Assembly (NCBI GenBank): GCA_015039465.1 | Contig: MU130497.1 | Coordinates: 399,551 to 463,550 of the forward strand | DNA from: Phlegmacium glaucopus | Taxonomy: Eukaryota; Basidiomycota; Agaricomycetes; Agaricales; Cortinariaceae | Direction: 5' to 3' | DNA length: 64,000 bases | Shown: positions 46,189 through 56,819 of the stretch, in pieces | Layout of the letters: every line of letters starts with the position of its first letter | Position numbering within the stretch: position 1 is the stretch's first letter | Position numbers and translations under genes: made by a program | Notes under the pieces: model-generated | Seen by the model: the letters and a program-made list of their open reading frames with translations, nothing else | The model's database searches: none | Told to the model about the DNA's origin: nothing

Positions 46189-46538
46189 GAATTAACACGC
46201 CATTTTCTTTTCAAGCAATTGAACCCCAACACATCTGCCGAGGATGTTCTCATAGATGATTACCCATCAATTAACAGCAAGATTTTGGTTGGATTTTGGT
46301 TTATCATTTGGCCATCACTTCTTTTTTTGCTCCAAGTGATGAATGTGGACTTCATGGCATGCGGAGGGAGCACATCTGTGCTTGTCCACTTTGGCGAAAG
46401 AAAGCACCGAGACATGACTGTGCCTTTGTAATTGAGAATGAAGATAAGCCTGGGATGAAAGGTATGAGTGTTGTCCGTGTACAGCTTTTTTTTCCTTTCA
46501 CCATGAAGGATCGTACTATCCATGTGCATTGGTGGAAT

Positions 46539-46982
46539 TAGTGATGTGAAAGGCTCGGCTTCAAAGCCGCAAGCCGTCGAGCCGAGCCGAGCCATGGGAA
46601 AGCCGTACCAACGGCTTGGGCTTCAGATTTTTCAGGCCGTGAGCCGCGGCTTAAGCACGGCCTGGGTCTGAGCCTCGAAATTCGCATTTTTGGCAGTCTT
46701 AAGGGGGGAATTTGAACTTTTGATGACTTAAAACAGCACTGTAACAGAGTGTAATTGATAATATTACCATTGATAGTCATTTATGGTCATTTTTTAGTTT
46801 GATTTCATACAAATTTTGTTGCCCTCATGTTCTCCCTTACCTTCTAACCGTGTGGGAAAAAGCCGCGGCCTGAGCCCCAGGCCGAGCCCAAGCCGTGCAA
46901 AGTTTTGGCCTACGGCTCAGGCCTGGCTTTTTAGAGGCCGTGTCAAGCCTAAGCCGAGCCGAGCCGAGCCGTAACATCACTA
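46539..46982. mobile_element. hAT-like MITE G1 (GAGCC family)
   Basis: Starts TAGTGATGTGAAAGGCTC and ends CCGTAACATCACTA. Perfect 8-bp duplication GGTGGAAT (46,531-46,538 and 46,983-46,990). Subterminal arrays of GAGCC and GGCTT words. Removing it restores the Plavaka frame ALVEWYSM. Confidence 0.94.
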
Positions 46983-47247
46983 GGTGGAATGGTACTCAAT
47001 GAGGGGGCGATCACGCGATCCAGTGAGCGGCATGTGGAAAGTATGCCCTGATATTCGCCAGCATGAGCGTCTATGTTCCGTTATTCATCTTGATACATTT
47101 CTCCGAGGGGCTCACCTTTTACTGGTCTTCGGTAACCAATTTCTTCCTGTCAACTTTCACTATACACATTCTCTTGATGCTTTTGCTGCTTACTACTAGT
47201 ATGTAAATCAGTTTGCTGATCACCATACACATGAAGTTGTATTTTAA

Positions 47248-47535
47248 TTTCTAATGGTATATTTTATTCTGTAAACCACATGAAATTGTTAGTGTGTGCA
47301 TTGGCCATTGCGAAGCGAGACACATATGCAAGTGGGTGATTAGCAGGTGAAAAATAGCCAATGGTGAAAATGGGCAGGCTCGATAACCGGGCCCAAACAG
47401 CCTTGCTCTAGCACTCTTACTAGGAATGCTGGTTAGGACTAGAAATTTTTGGTCATAGTAGATACAGTAATTCTATGGATACTATCGTTTTACAGCTTTT
47501 CCACCCGGGCTATTAGCATGCTATTTTGCTGATGG
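47248..47535. other. no gene recognised
   Basis: The 3' flank of the Plavaka relic up to the left border of duplication copy 2. No terminal repeat of the Plavaka element could be recognised here. Confidence 0.5.
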
Positions 47536-47680
47536 GTCTCTGGCTAGAAACACAGTCTCATTCTCCTCTTCATAACATGTCAAGCGGTCGTCTATGGGTT
47601 TGACAATGCAGATATCTGCAGGATGGAACATTCTTTGATTCAGAGAATCGAAAGATGGTGATAAGTAAATTCAGGTAAAT

Positions 47681-48102
47681 TCATGGCGGAATATTTTGAA
47701 CGTCAACAGTAGTCAACGCTGATACCGGAGTCGCACATGAAACTGGATACAAGAAATTGGAAAAAAAAAATAAGGGAAAGGTGTATATATGTACCTTGTA
47801 CAAGGTATACTTCGTCATTAATTCGAGCGAATGCGAAGTAGTGATTGCTCGTATGAGAGTTTACAAGTCCTATATTGCATTTCGACAAAGGGTCTATAGG
47901 TGAGAATCGAAAATGACAACAAGGGAATTAATGTGAAAGGGTCTTATTACTTACCCATGGGTTTCGATTCCCCTTCGTAGAAGGAACTGAGTCACTTTTC
48001 GAAATATCCCCAACTGCTTCTCGTCCTCTACGTTCATGTCCATCATGGTCGTTGATTTTTCCCCTGCCAGGGTCGTATACCATTAGACTCAGAGTCTGCC
48101 AT
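47681..48102 (-). pseudogene. small hypothetical gene in the NLR duplication, copy 2
   Basis: Counterpart of 8,696-9,120. The first exon starts MADSESNG but is 4 bp shorter than copy 1 and hits a stop within 20 codons. The middle exon (KCNIGLVNSHTSNHYF, FARINDEVYLVQ) and the last exon (VDVQNIPP) are conserved. The combination of a broken start and preserved middle exon suggests either recent loss or that the real start lies elsewhere. Product not recognised. Confidence 0.45.
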
Positions 48103-48914
48103 GGCAGTTGAGGGTGAAAGCGTTAAAATTAGAAAGGGAAGAAATTGGTAAGACTCATGACGCGTTTCAAAGGTGTCCGGGACAACTTCGGCACAACTTG
48201 TCCCGAAAACTTGAGAGCGAGATCGGTACAAGTGATATTGGAGTATATTTGAAACTGACAACATTATGCCATGTTTGGCTTATTCATAAATGGACGCACT
48301 AAGAGTCGATCGAAACGGAAGCAGGATATCATTCAGATTCATCAGTCTCCGAAATCCCGCTACCGCCACCTTGGAGAACGCTAAAATCTCCACACAGTCT
48401 TCCCTAGCAAATCCGCATGTCCAGCCGAGCCATTGTTAACAAGCCTCTTTTCCCGCTCAAACTTGCCTACTTCCTCATCGCGAATGAAGTTGACAATAAC
48501 CATTGGGCAGGATGGATGTGATGAGGGAATGTTGTCGTAAAATTCAGGTGCTAAGGCTCCGAAGGCAGACAGACGTGCCCATCCATGGTATAGAAGGAAA
48601 ATCGTCATGTTCGTTATCATATCCACGGGCCGCTATTCTTTGTCAACATATTCCATTTTTTCTTGTTTGGCGACCCAAGTAGATTGGTTCGAGTAGACCT
48701 CGCAAAAGGGAGACATGCAGAGCTACTACGTTGGTTAATCAAATCTGCTTTAGATGCCAAGTAGCCGAAGAATAGGTAGCTGCCCTGTCACATCGCTATC
48801 TACAGGTAGGACATCAGGATACGGGATGTGGAAAGCAACAAATAGGAAAGCACACAAACCTGGATAACGATTAGCGGCTCTTTTGACTCCCTTGCCTCCA
48901 AGCTCAGCTCAACA

Positions 48915-49951
48915 TCAATATTTCGCGGGTGCTAGATCCTTCATGGCGGCGCATTGTAACTTGAGATCGAGAGACATCATAGCAGCAGTTTGAGATGTCG
49001 CCGAAGCCTCGACAATGACTGAGAAGAGAACGTACATCTGTAACTGGATAACGACGGAATTGGTCGATAGTGTGGTAAAGCTTGACATAAAGAACTCTTC
49101 GAGCTTCACTTTTCGGAAGTTGGTCCTGAATTACCAAGGTTTTCGTAAAGTTGTTTCTCTGTTTCTATATAATTCTCATCGGAGAGTTATAGTTGAGAGC
49201 TTCAAGATCTTCAATGGTAGTTCGCGTTCTATACGCAAAAATAATAAGGAATGGATTGCGAGGTTAGGAACGGAAGATATACCTTGCCAGGCATCAAGTT
49301 GCGTTCCGTCAATCGTATGACCACGTCTTCCGAACCAAGTACACCATCCAGTTAGTCCTTCAGTCATTCGATTTCGAAGTCAGAAATAAGAGTCTCTTCG
49401 TAGGATGCTTTTGATAATGTAAGGCATCAGTTTACACTTTCAATGGATCAGGGGGGGATGGAAAACATACGTTCAAGTTTCTCAACAGTGGCAACATCCC
49501 CTTTCGATTCCGGATATCCGTTCACGATGTTCTTGATCCATTTCTTGCGTCGTGTCTCGCAACCTGAGAACCAAAGAATGTTGGGGAGTGGAATAACAAT
49601 CGGTATGAGAAATGCCATACCATGAGAGTCTCTTTGAATCGTTCATGTTGTTTCTCGCAACAGACAATATCTCCATTCAACTCTGCCCCATGTGCCCTCC
49701 TCTCTCGCGCAAATCGCGCAACCCCCCGATCTAACATTTCCAGTTGTTGTTATGCATCAACAAGGCGGTTTTCGGCGAGTTGCGATAGTTACACCAGTGA
49801 GCTTGTCCCGGAGTTTTCTGAGTTTGGCTTGAAACTTAGGCAAGAAAAATTCAAATTCAGCGTGACGTTCTTCGAGGTCTCAGATGAGTTTCGCGTGGTA
49901 TACTGGGGCTTCGAGAACGCGGACCTTTGCGCATACTTCTTCGCGTGGAAG
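48915..49951 (-). pseudogene. disabled coiled-coil protein gene, copy 2
   Basis: Counterpart of 9,957-11,014. It keeps frame where copy 1 lost bases: RVLEAPVYHAKLI before the shared TGA, and CCEKQHERFKETLM in the exon near 49,640. The shared TGA before DLEERHAEF and the shared TAA after LVDA show that the gene was already dead, or has unrecognised introns there, before the duplication. It lacks an 18-bp stretch present in copy 1 near 10,830. Function unknown. Confidence 0.45.
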
Positions 49952-50348
49952 CTGCGAATTAAAAAAGAAAGGTAGTCAATCAAGGTTTTTTTTTATATTA
50001 ATATATGTACCACTGAGAGACGGGGGACGAGAGGCAGGTTTGCACTCGGAGGTGGAGAGGCGAAAAACTCGAGTTTCGTCCGATGGCCAAGGTACTCTGA
50101 CTCTGAGTGGTGATCACGATGTTGTCGCAATACAGATGAGGAGGAAGCACTGGATAGAAGATTGGTCCAAGCACTGCCGGTCAGAATCAGTGATGTGAGT
50201 GCTGGAGTATGCTGCCTCTGGACTCCATATAAATGGGAGATGACGCGTACAAGTTGTATACTAGGTAACCATTGTTGAGTTATGTAATCAGGAGCTTCTT
50301 TCTTATCGACCACATTCACCGCTCAAACTCACCACCCAATTCAACAAT

Positions 50349-53300
50349 ATGAAGCGCATTTTCAACAAATTTGTCAAGCCCAAGAAACCAAAATCTTCAT
50401 CTCTGACCATCAACGATGCTCTGGGTTCAAGCCCTAAACCAGCAACTTCGACATCGACAATCACAACAACCACTGCTCACTCCATGCCATCCGTTCCTGT
50501 TAGCGCTGCTGCTGAAAGCGCACAAGTTATTCAAGTCGCTGGCGTTACTGTGAGCGTTCAAGTTCGCCCATCGTATCCTCAAGTATTTAATCATCGTCAT
50601 CCATCAGATTGTCCATGACCTCGCAGTCTCTACTTCGGCTTCTGCTCTGGTACTGGATGATCTTGCTCCTATAAGCGTTCCAGACACTGGCGTTCATGTG
50701 AGTGTTCAACTTACCCCATCACATCCATAATTACTCACTGGCAATCCTCATCGTCGATCAGACTACGCATGAACTTCAAGTCTCCACTTCGGTTTCCACT
50801 TTGGCGGTTACACCTGTAGCCCGTCCAGAAGGAAATTCGCCCTCCTCGTCTGATGCCGTAATGCAAGCTAACTTGAGATCCACTGAATCCGAACAAAATC
50901 CCTCTGTGAGTTGCTTACACCAGGTGTTCTCGGCTTTCGCTAATGATCAGCAGGCTCAACAATCTGTCTTGGGTGTCTTTGCGAATGCCCAGAATATCCT
51001 CATCACTGGCGGCACTTTCGTGAGTCTTTCTCATTGGTTGTGGGTATAATCCAGCAATAATTGTACATACAGAACATTAGTCTGCCTGCCAACAGTGGTG
51101 AAAGGCAGATAAATATCCTTGTGACTCAAAAACCTAACTCCAGTCCAATCTTTACTGGACGGCAAGATGTACTTGATAAACTTTGGACGATTTTTGTTCA
51201 TCATAATACAAGTAGACTGATGCCAAGGTGCTCATGTCTCCTCTGGGGACTGGGAGGGATTGGCAAGACCCAGATTTCTCTCAAGTTCATAGAGGAAATG
51301 TCTGACCAGTAAGGGTTCTTAATTTGCCATTCACAACATTAGATTCATTTCTTGTTAGTTTTTCACATGTGTTCTGGATTGATGCCTCCTCACAGGAGAG
51401 CATGAAAATGTCTCTCAAGGGTATATCTACCCTTCCTGCTGCACAAGATTCTGGAGTGGATGGCTCAGTTGAGTCTGTCCTCCAGTGGATATCTTTTCTC
51501 CAAGAAGAATGGTTGATTGTGTTTGATAATGCTGATGATCCTCCTCCAGAGGTGGTGGCCAAGTTCTTCCCTCCAGGTGACAGAGGGAATATTCTAATTA
51601 CTAGCAGAAATCAATCCATGGGAAGGATTGTATCATTTGAGAACAAAATTGAGATCCATGAAATGGAGGAGGCAGATGCTATAACTCTACTTCTTAAGGC
51701 TGGCTGTTTGGAGCCATTGCCTGAGCATCTACAAGCTGCTAAAAAGATTGTGACTGAACTTGGCTGCATTCCTCTTGCTGTTAATCATGCTGGTGCCTAC
51801 ATTGAGGCTGGGAGATGTGATATTGATAAATATCTGAGACAATTCTCAGTACATCGTCATGCTCTTATGTCAGATGCTACATTCACAGGAGCATCAAAGT
51901 ATGATAGAACAGTGTATGGGACTTGGGATCTGTCTTTCAAAGAGATAGAAAGGAGGGCTGGTGGACATTCCACTGCTGGAGATGCACAGGCAGCACAGGC
52001 TGCAATCCTAATTCTTCAAATATGTGCTTTCTATCATCATAGCAATATTTCTAAAGAGATATTCCAATCTGCTGCTGAGGAGGCCATCAAACATGTTGTT
52101 GATAGTGACATAGCTCAAAGGTTGCCTCAGGCAGTCACATTACTAGATCATACTCTGCTTAGCCTGGACAATGATGGTCACTGGGATGACTTCATCTTTG
52201 GACAAGGAGTTAGTATTCTCCTCTCTTTCTCCCTGATAAAAAGAGGACAGCCATCTAAAATGTTATCTGTTCATCCTCTGGTGCACTACTGGAGTGGGGA
52301 GAGAATGTTAAAGTCTGAGCAGCAAAGAATGTGTGAGATGGGAAGCATAATCTTGTCATGTGCAATTCCATGGGGATTTAAAAGTGAGGATTATGCACTG
52401 CGACGGTTGATTTGTCCACATATTAAGGCAAATGAATTACATGGAAGGGAGGTAGGACTTATCAAGCAGTACTATGATGATAAATGGACCAAATTTGCAC
52501 TAGTAATGTGGGAGAATGGAGACTGGGACAATGCAGAGCAGCTGGAGGTTCAAGTTATGGACATGAGAAAGAAGGTGCTTGGTGCAGAACATCCAAACAC
52601 CCTCACCAGTATGGCAAATCTAGCAAGCACATACTGGAATCAGGGAAGGTGGAATGAGGCAGAGCAACTGCAGGTTCAAGTTATGGACATGAGAAAGAAG
52701 CTGCTTGGTGCAGAACATCCAGACACCCTTACTAGTATGGCAAATCTAGCAAGCACATACAATGATCAGGGAAGGTGGAATGAGGCAGAGCAACTGGAGG
52801 TTCAAGTTATGGACATGAGGAAAGAAGCTGCTTGGTGCAGAACATCCAGACACCCTCAACAGCATGACAAATCTAGCAGGCACATACAGCCATCAGAGAA
52901 GGTGGAATGAGGCAGAGCAGCTGCAGATTCAAGTTATGGACATGATGAAGAAGCTGCTTGGTGCAGAACATCCACACACCCTCAGCAGTATGGCAAATCT
53001 AGCAAGGACATACAGGAATCAGGGAAGGTGGAATGAGGCAGAGCAGCTGCAGGTTAAAGTTATGGACATGAGAAAGAAGCTGCTTGGTGCAGAACATCCA
53101 AACACCCTCAACAGTATGGCAAATCTAGCAACCACATACCATCTTCAGGGCAGGCAGAATGAGGCAGAGCAGCTGGAGGTTCAAGTTATGGACATGAGAA
53201 AGAAGCTGCTTGGTGCAGAACATCCAGACACCCTCACCAATATGGCAAATCTAGCAAGCATATACAGGCATCAGGGAAGATGGAATGAGGCAGAGCAACT

Positions 53301-55111
53301 GGAGGTTCAAGTTATGGACATGAAAAAGAAGGTGCTTGGTGCAGAACATCCAGACACCCTCATTAGTATGGGACATCTAGCAAGCACATACCGGAATCAG
53401 GGAAGGTTGAATGAGGCAGAGCAACTGGAGGTTCAAGTTATGGACCTGACAAAGAAGTTGCTTGGTGCAGAACATCCAAACACTCTCACCAGTATGGCAA
53501 ATCTAGCATCCACATACCATAATCAGGGAAGGTGGAATGAGGCAGAGCAGCTAGAGGTTCAAGTGATGAACATGACAAAGAAGCTTTTTGGTGCAGAGCA
53601 TCCACACACCCTCTTAAGCATGGGCAAATCTAGCAAGCACATACAGGCATCAGGGAAGGTGGAATGAGGCAGAGCAGCTAGAGGTTCAAGTTATGGACAT
53701 GACCAAGAAGCTGCTTGGTGCAGAACACCCACACACCCTCATCAGTATGGCACATCTAGCAAGCACATACAGCAATCAGGGAAGGTGGAATGAGGCAGAG
53801 CAGCTGGAGGTTCAAGTTATGGACATGACCAAGAAGCTGCTTGGTGCAGAACATCCAGACACCCTCACCAGTATGGCAAATCTGGCAAGCACATACTGGC
53901 ATCAGGGAAGGTGGAATGAGGCAGAGCATCTGGAGGTTCTAGTTATGGACATGAGCAAGAAGCTGCTTGGTGCAGCACATCCATACACCCTCACCAGTAT
54001 GGCAAATCTAGCAACCACATTCAGGGATCAGGGAAGATGGAATGAGGCAGAGCAGCTGGAGGTTCAAGTTATGGACATGAGGAAGAAGCTGCTTGGTGCA
54101 GAACATCCAGACACCCTCACCAGTATGGCACGTCTAGCAAGCACATACTGGCATCAGGGAAGGTTGAATGAGGCAGAGCAGCTGGAGGTTCAAGTTATGG
54201 ACATGAGGAAGAAGCTGCTTGGTGCAGAACATCCAGACGCCCTCTTTGGTATTGGACATCTAGCAAGCACATACAGGCATCAGGGAAGGTTGAATGAGGC
54301 AGAGCAACTGCAGGTTCAAGTTATGGACATGAGAAAGAAGCTGCTTGGTGCAGAACATCCAGACACCCTCACCGGTATGGCAAATCTAGCAAGCACATAC
54401 AGGCATCAGGGAAGATGGAATGAGGCAGAGCAACTGGAGGTTCAAGTTATGGACATGAGGAAGAAGCTGCTTGGTGCAGAACATCCAGACACCCTCACCA
54501 GTATGGCAAATCTAGCAAGCACATACTGGAATCAGGGAAGGTGGAATGAGGCAGAGCAGCTGGAGGTTCAAGTTATGGACATGAGAAAGAAGCTGCTTGG
54601 TGCAGAACATCCAGACACCCTCACCAGTATGGCAAATCTAGCAAGCACATACAGCCATCAGGGAAGGTGGAATGAGGCAGAGCAGCTGGAGGTTCAAGTT
54701 ATGGACATGAGAAAGAAGGTGCTTGGTGCAGAACATCCAAACACCCTCATTAGTATGGGAAATCTAGCAAGCGCATACTGGAATCAGGGAAGGTTGAATG
54801 AGGCAGAGCAACTGGAGGTTCAAGTTATGGACATGACAAAGAAGCTGCTTGGTGCAGAACATCCAAACACCCTCACCAGTATGGCAAATCTAGCAAGCAC
54901 ATACAGCCATCAGGGAAGATGGAATGAGGCAGAGCAACTGGAGGTTCAAGTTATGGACATGAGAAAGCAGCTGCTTGGTGCAGAACATCCAGACACCCTC
55001 AACAGCATGGCAAATTTAGCAATCACATACCATCTTTAGGGCAGGCAGAATGATGCAGAGCAGCTGAAGCTTGAAGTCATCAACATAATGAAGAAAATAG
55101 GAAGAGACTGA
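50349..55111 (+). pseudogene. NB-ARC/TPR STAND protein (fungal NLR), expanded, with frameshifts
   Basis: Same exon plan as the gene at 11,382: 50,349-50,549, 50,608-50,697, 50,762-50,905, 50,951-51,019, 51,073-51,308 and 51,359 onward. Exons 3-5 and the start of exon 6 are identical in protein to copy 1, including GLGGIGKT and LIVFDNADD. The repeat domain has 20 TPR units of 42 residues against 2. Three lesions lie in the repeat region. They are an extra A at about 52,821-52,823, an extra G at about 53,622-53,624, and TAG at 55,037-55,039 where copy 1 has CAG. Without the two insertions it would encode about 1,470 residues. As written, the first frame ends at 52,910. It is either a recently disabled gene or an intact gene with sequencing errors inside a repeat. 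Confidence 0.8.
52533..55040 (+). repeat. 126-bp TPR-encoding array, 20 units
   Basis: Unit start GCAGAGCAGCTGGAGG occurs first at 52,533 and last at 54,929. That distance of 2,396 bp equals 19 units of 126 bp plus 2 inserted bases. Units vary mostly at positions encoding the residue after GAEHP (D, N, H, Y) and at the ST(Y/F)-x-x-QGR segment (WN, WH, RH, SH, SN, RN, HN, ND). The framework LEVQVMDMRKKLLGAEHP is nearly fixed. Confidence 0.95.
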
Positions 55112-55355
55112 AGTGGCCCAATCATCAAAGTATACAGGTATTTTGTACTGTATCTCATTTATCTTCAATTTCAATTTTGAACACAGAAAATGAAAGAAAG
55201 ACATACTTCTAATAGAAGCAGAACATACTCTCCCTTTCAATGCTAGCATTCAAGTCACAACTAAAAATAAATATCTCAAGGTGCAATAAACATTCAGGCC
55301 ATGACCTACTTAATCATACTTGGACATGCCTCTAATATGATTGCCAATTGGTTAT

Positions 55356-55712
55356 GTGCTGCAAACTGAAATCAGTTGTCATTGTAGTGTCATACAGTAT
55401 TATGGTTACAGTGTTACTTGTAAGTTGTCACTCTAGACCAAAGTGTGGTGGATGCCAACTATTTGGTTTGGTCACAATACTCAAAAAGAAGGTGAAAGGG
55501 ATAAAATATATATATTAAAAAGTAAGACTTGTATTGCCATGCAATGCAGTGGCCTGCAACCCTAGTAAAAGGACATCAAAGCCTCATGGGGTTTTCAATC
55601 TGGTCTTTAACTCTTTCTTCCATTCAGGTAACTTCATTGTTATTAAGATTCACTTGCACAAAATGTCCAGATGCTTTATTGCTCATGCTCATTGCATCTC
55701 TCATGGCACAGG
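55356..55712. other. no gene recognised
   Basis: Between the NLR duplication and the TYR1-like relic. AT-rich; no conserved frame. Confidence 0.5.
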
Positions 55713-56740
55713 TCACCCATTTTCACCCTCTAGCATCAATTTGGAGAGTTTTGTCACACTGGCAGCATAATGGTCTATCTGGATACAGGCACTAGGGTAG
55801 AGAATAGCAAGACCAGCATAGACATACCATGCATTAGAATAGATGTGGAGGGTTAGGTTAACTTTGCAGTTTCTATCACACCAGCACAGTCTTTGTTCCC
55901 AGGGACAGGATTGGGTTGAACACCAAGTGGTGCCCATACTAGAAGGCCACATTAAATCCTTACAAATGGTTGTGGTATTAATTCATACCTGAGGAAAGTA
56001 GCATGGGTTACAGCCTGTGTGTTTACTGTGATTCTGTCGTGGTCGTCATAGGAGAGATAAACAAATCTTGATCTCAATAGACGCAGAGTGGTTTCAACAA
56101 ACAACCGTGCCTGATTCGATGCAACATCTATGTCGAATGATTACCTTGATTATAAAACACTACGAGGCTTCACAGGATTACGGTTCACCAAAGGTTAACT
56201 AAATGGGCTCACAGTCACAGTAGGACCGAGAATGGCATCAGGCGATTCTGGGAGATGCTTTTCAAAAGCAACTTGCTCAGGAGCTTTCACAGAAGTCTGC
56301 CCCGCAACAACTTAGTAGCTAAAGTTGGAACAATGAGAAAAAGACAAGCGCTAAAGAGAAATGCCAACGTACAAGGGCTGTGTTCTGCACCCATTTTATA
56401 AATGAACTCTGCTTCCACTGAATAGATAATAACATCAGAGGACCGTGCCACAACATGCCCGTCTTGCATGGGGTAATATTAGGTTAGTCTGGAAGACGTC
56501 CGTTAGTGTTTGCAACTGAAATGATGGAGTTGACTGTACCTGCAGAGTCCTTTTGAAAGCCTGAAATTTCAGAGGAAGATCATAGACGTTGATTCTAAAG
56601 CCATGGCTTAGAAATCTCGTCCTTGTGCTTCAACAATCCACGCACTTTCGCCAACCGACATCACTTAAATGTTTGGCGTACGTTTTCCCTATAGCACCCA
56701 TCCCTATGAAACCGATAGTTGGTTGGTCACTAAAGCGAAG
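55713..56740 (-). pseudogene. prephenate dehydrogenase (TYR1-like) relic
   Basis: Minus strand in order: the dinucleotide-binding start PTIGFIGMGAIGKTYAKHL with SDVGW, then INVYDLPLKFQ, MQDGHVVARSSDVIIYSVEA and VVAGQTSVKAPE. Next come FEKHLPE, GPTV, RSRFVYLSYDDHDRITVNTQ and AVTHATFL. The last segments are YSNAWYVYAGLAILYPSA and KLSKLMLEGENG, with TGA at 55,713-55,715. This is the conserved order of fungal TYR1, which converts prephenate to 4-hydroxyphenylpyruvate in tyrosine synthesis. Lesions: bases missing between HLPE and GPTV, stops around the GPTVTVSPFS part, a frame change before the WEQ segment, and a truncated C-terminus. Fungi normally have one TYR1, so a functional copy is expected elsewhere. 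Confidence 0.75.
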
Positions 56741-56819
56741 AAGTGGTAACATGGGGAGAAATGTTCAAGGGAAGCGTTGACCACTGTCGAGGAACTCATC
56801 GAAGGAGCCAAGGATCACA

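Larger units (their letters stand above)
40181..47247 (+). pseudogene. Plavaka-type transposase, decayed and interrupted
   Basis: Family landmarks appear in order. They start with a C2H2-like finger (GCSQRFRSQAGRTNHV, TFH), then LPCDAQGRYLLPGDPP and FNDEVQFWMGDFLYRKTEMS. Next are WYRDPSTVIKNMLANPNF, FMSGNFCWRHA, YCPVILGANKN, VHNTIHRAHRNAVVPIAF, LLPGMTTP and CCPDGHYRRVIYDLATFIAD. The second half has WCPRCTALPDDLDGECGRR, DIHGILTPDLLHQLIKGTFK, TYHEIFKRTGV, GAPNGVCSSITESRHI, KPW...YEALGQMLLTNQRLDKL, LPELTRHFLF and FFAPSDECGLHGMRREHI. It ends RLCSVIHLDTFLRGAHLL and YVNQFADHHTHEVVF with TAA at 47,245-47,247. GT-AG introns are still visible, for example 41,069-41,117. Lesions: finger Cys to Tyr, TGA in the finger, TAA before GWCPR, a deletion after ANKNIT, a lost base before GAPNG, a lost base before YPCALVEW, and insertions at 42.5-44.5 kb, 44,968 and 46,539. 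Plavaka elements are CACTA-related DNA transposons of Agaricomycetes. Confidence 0.85.
47536..55355 (+). repeat. segmental duplication, copy 2 (expanded TPR version)
   Basis: Collinear with 8,559-14,107. The upstream part differs by many small substitutions and indels. From about 50,700 to about 52,500 the two copies are almost identical. The size difference is mostly the TPR array. Confidence 0.9.
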
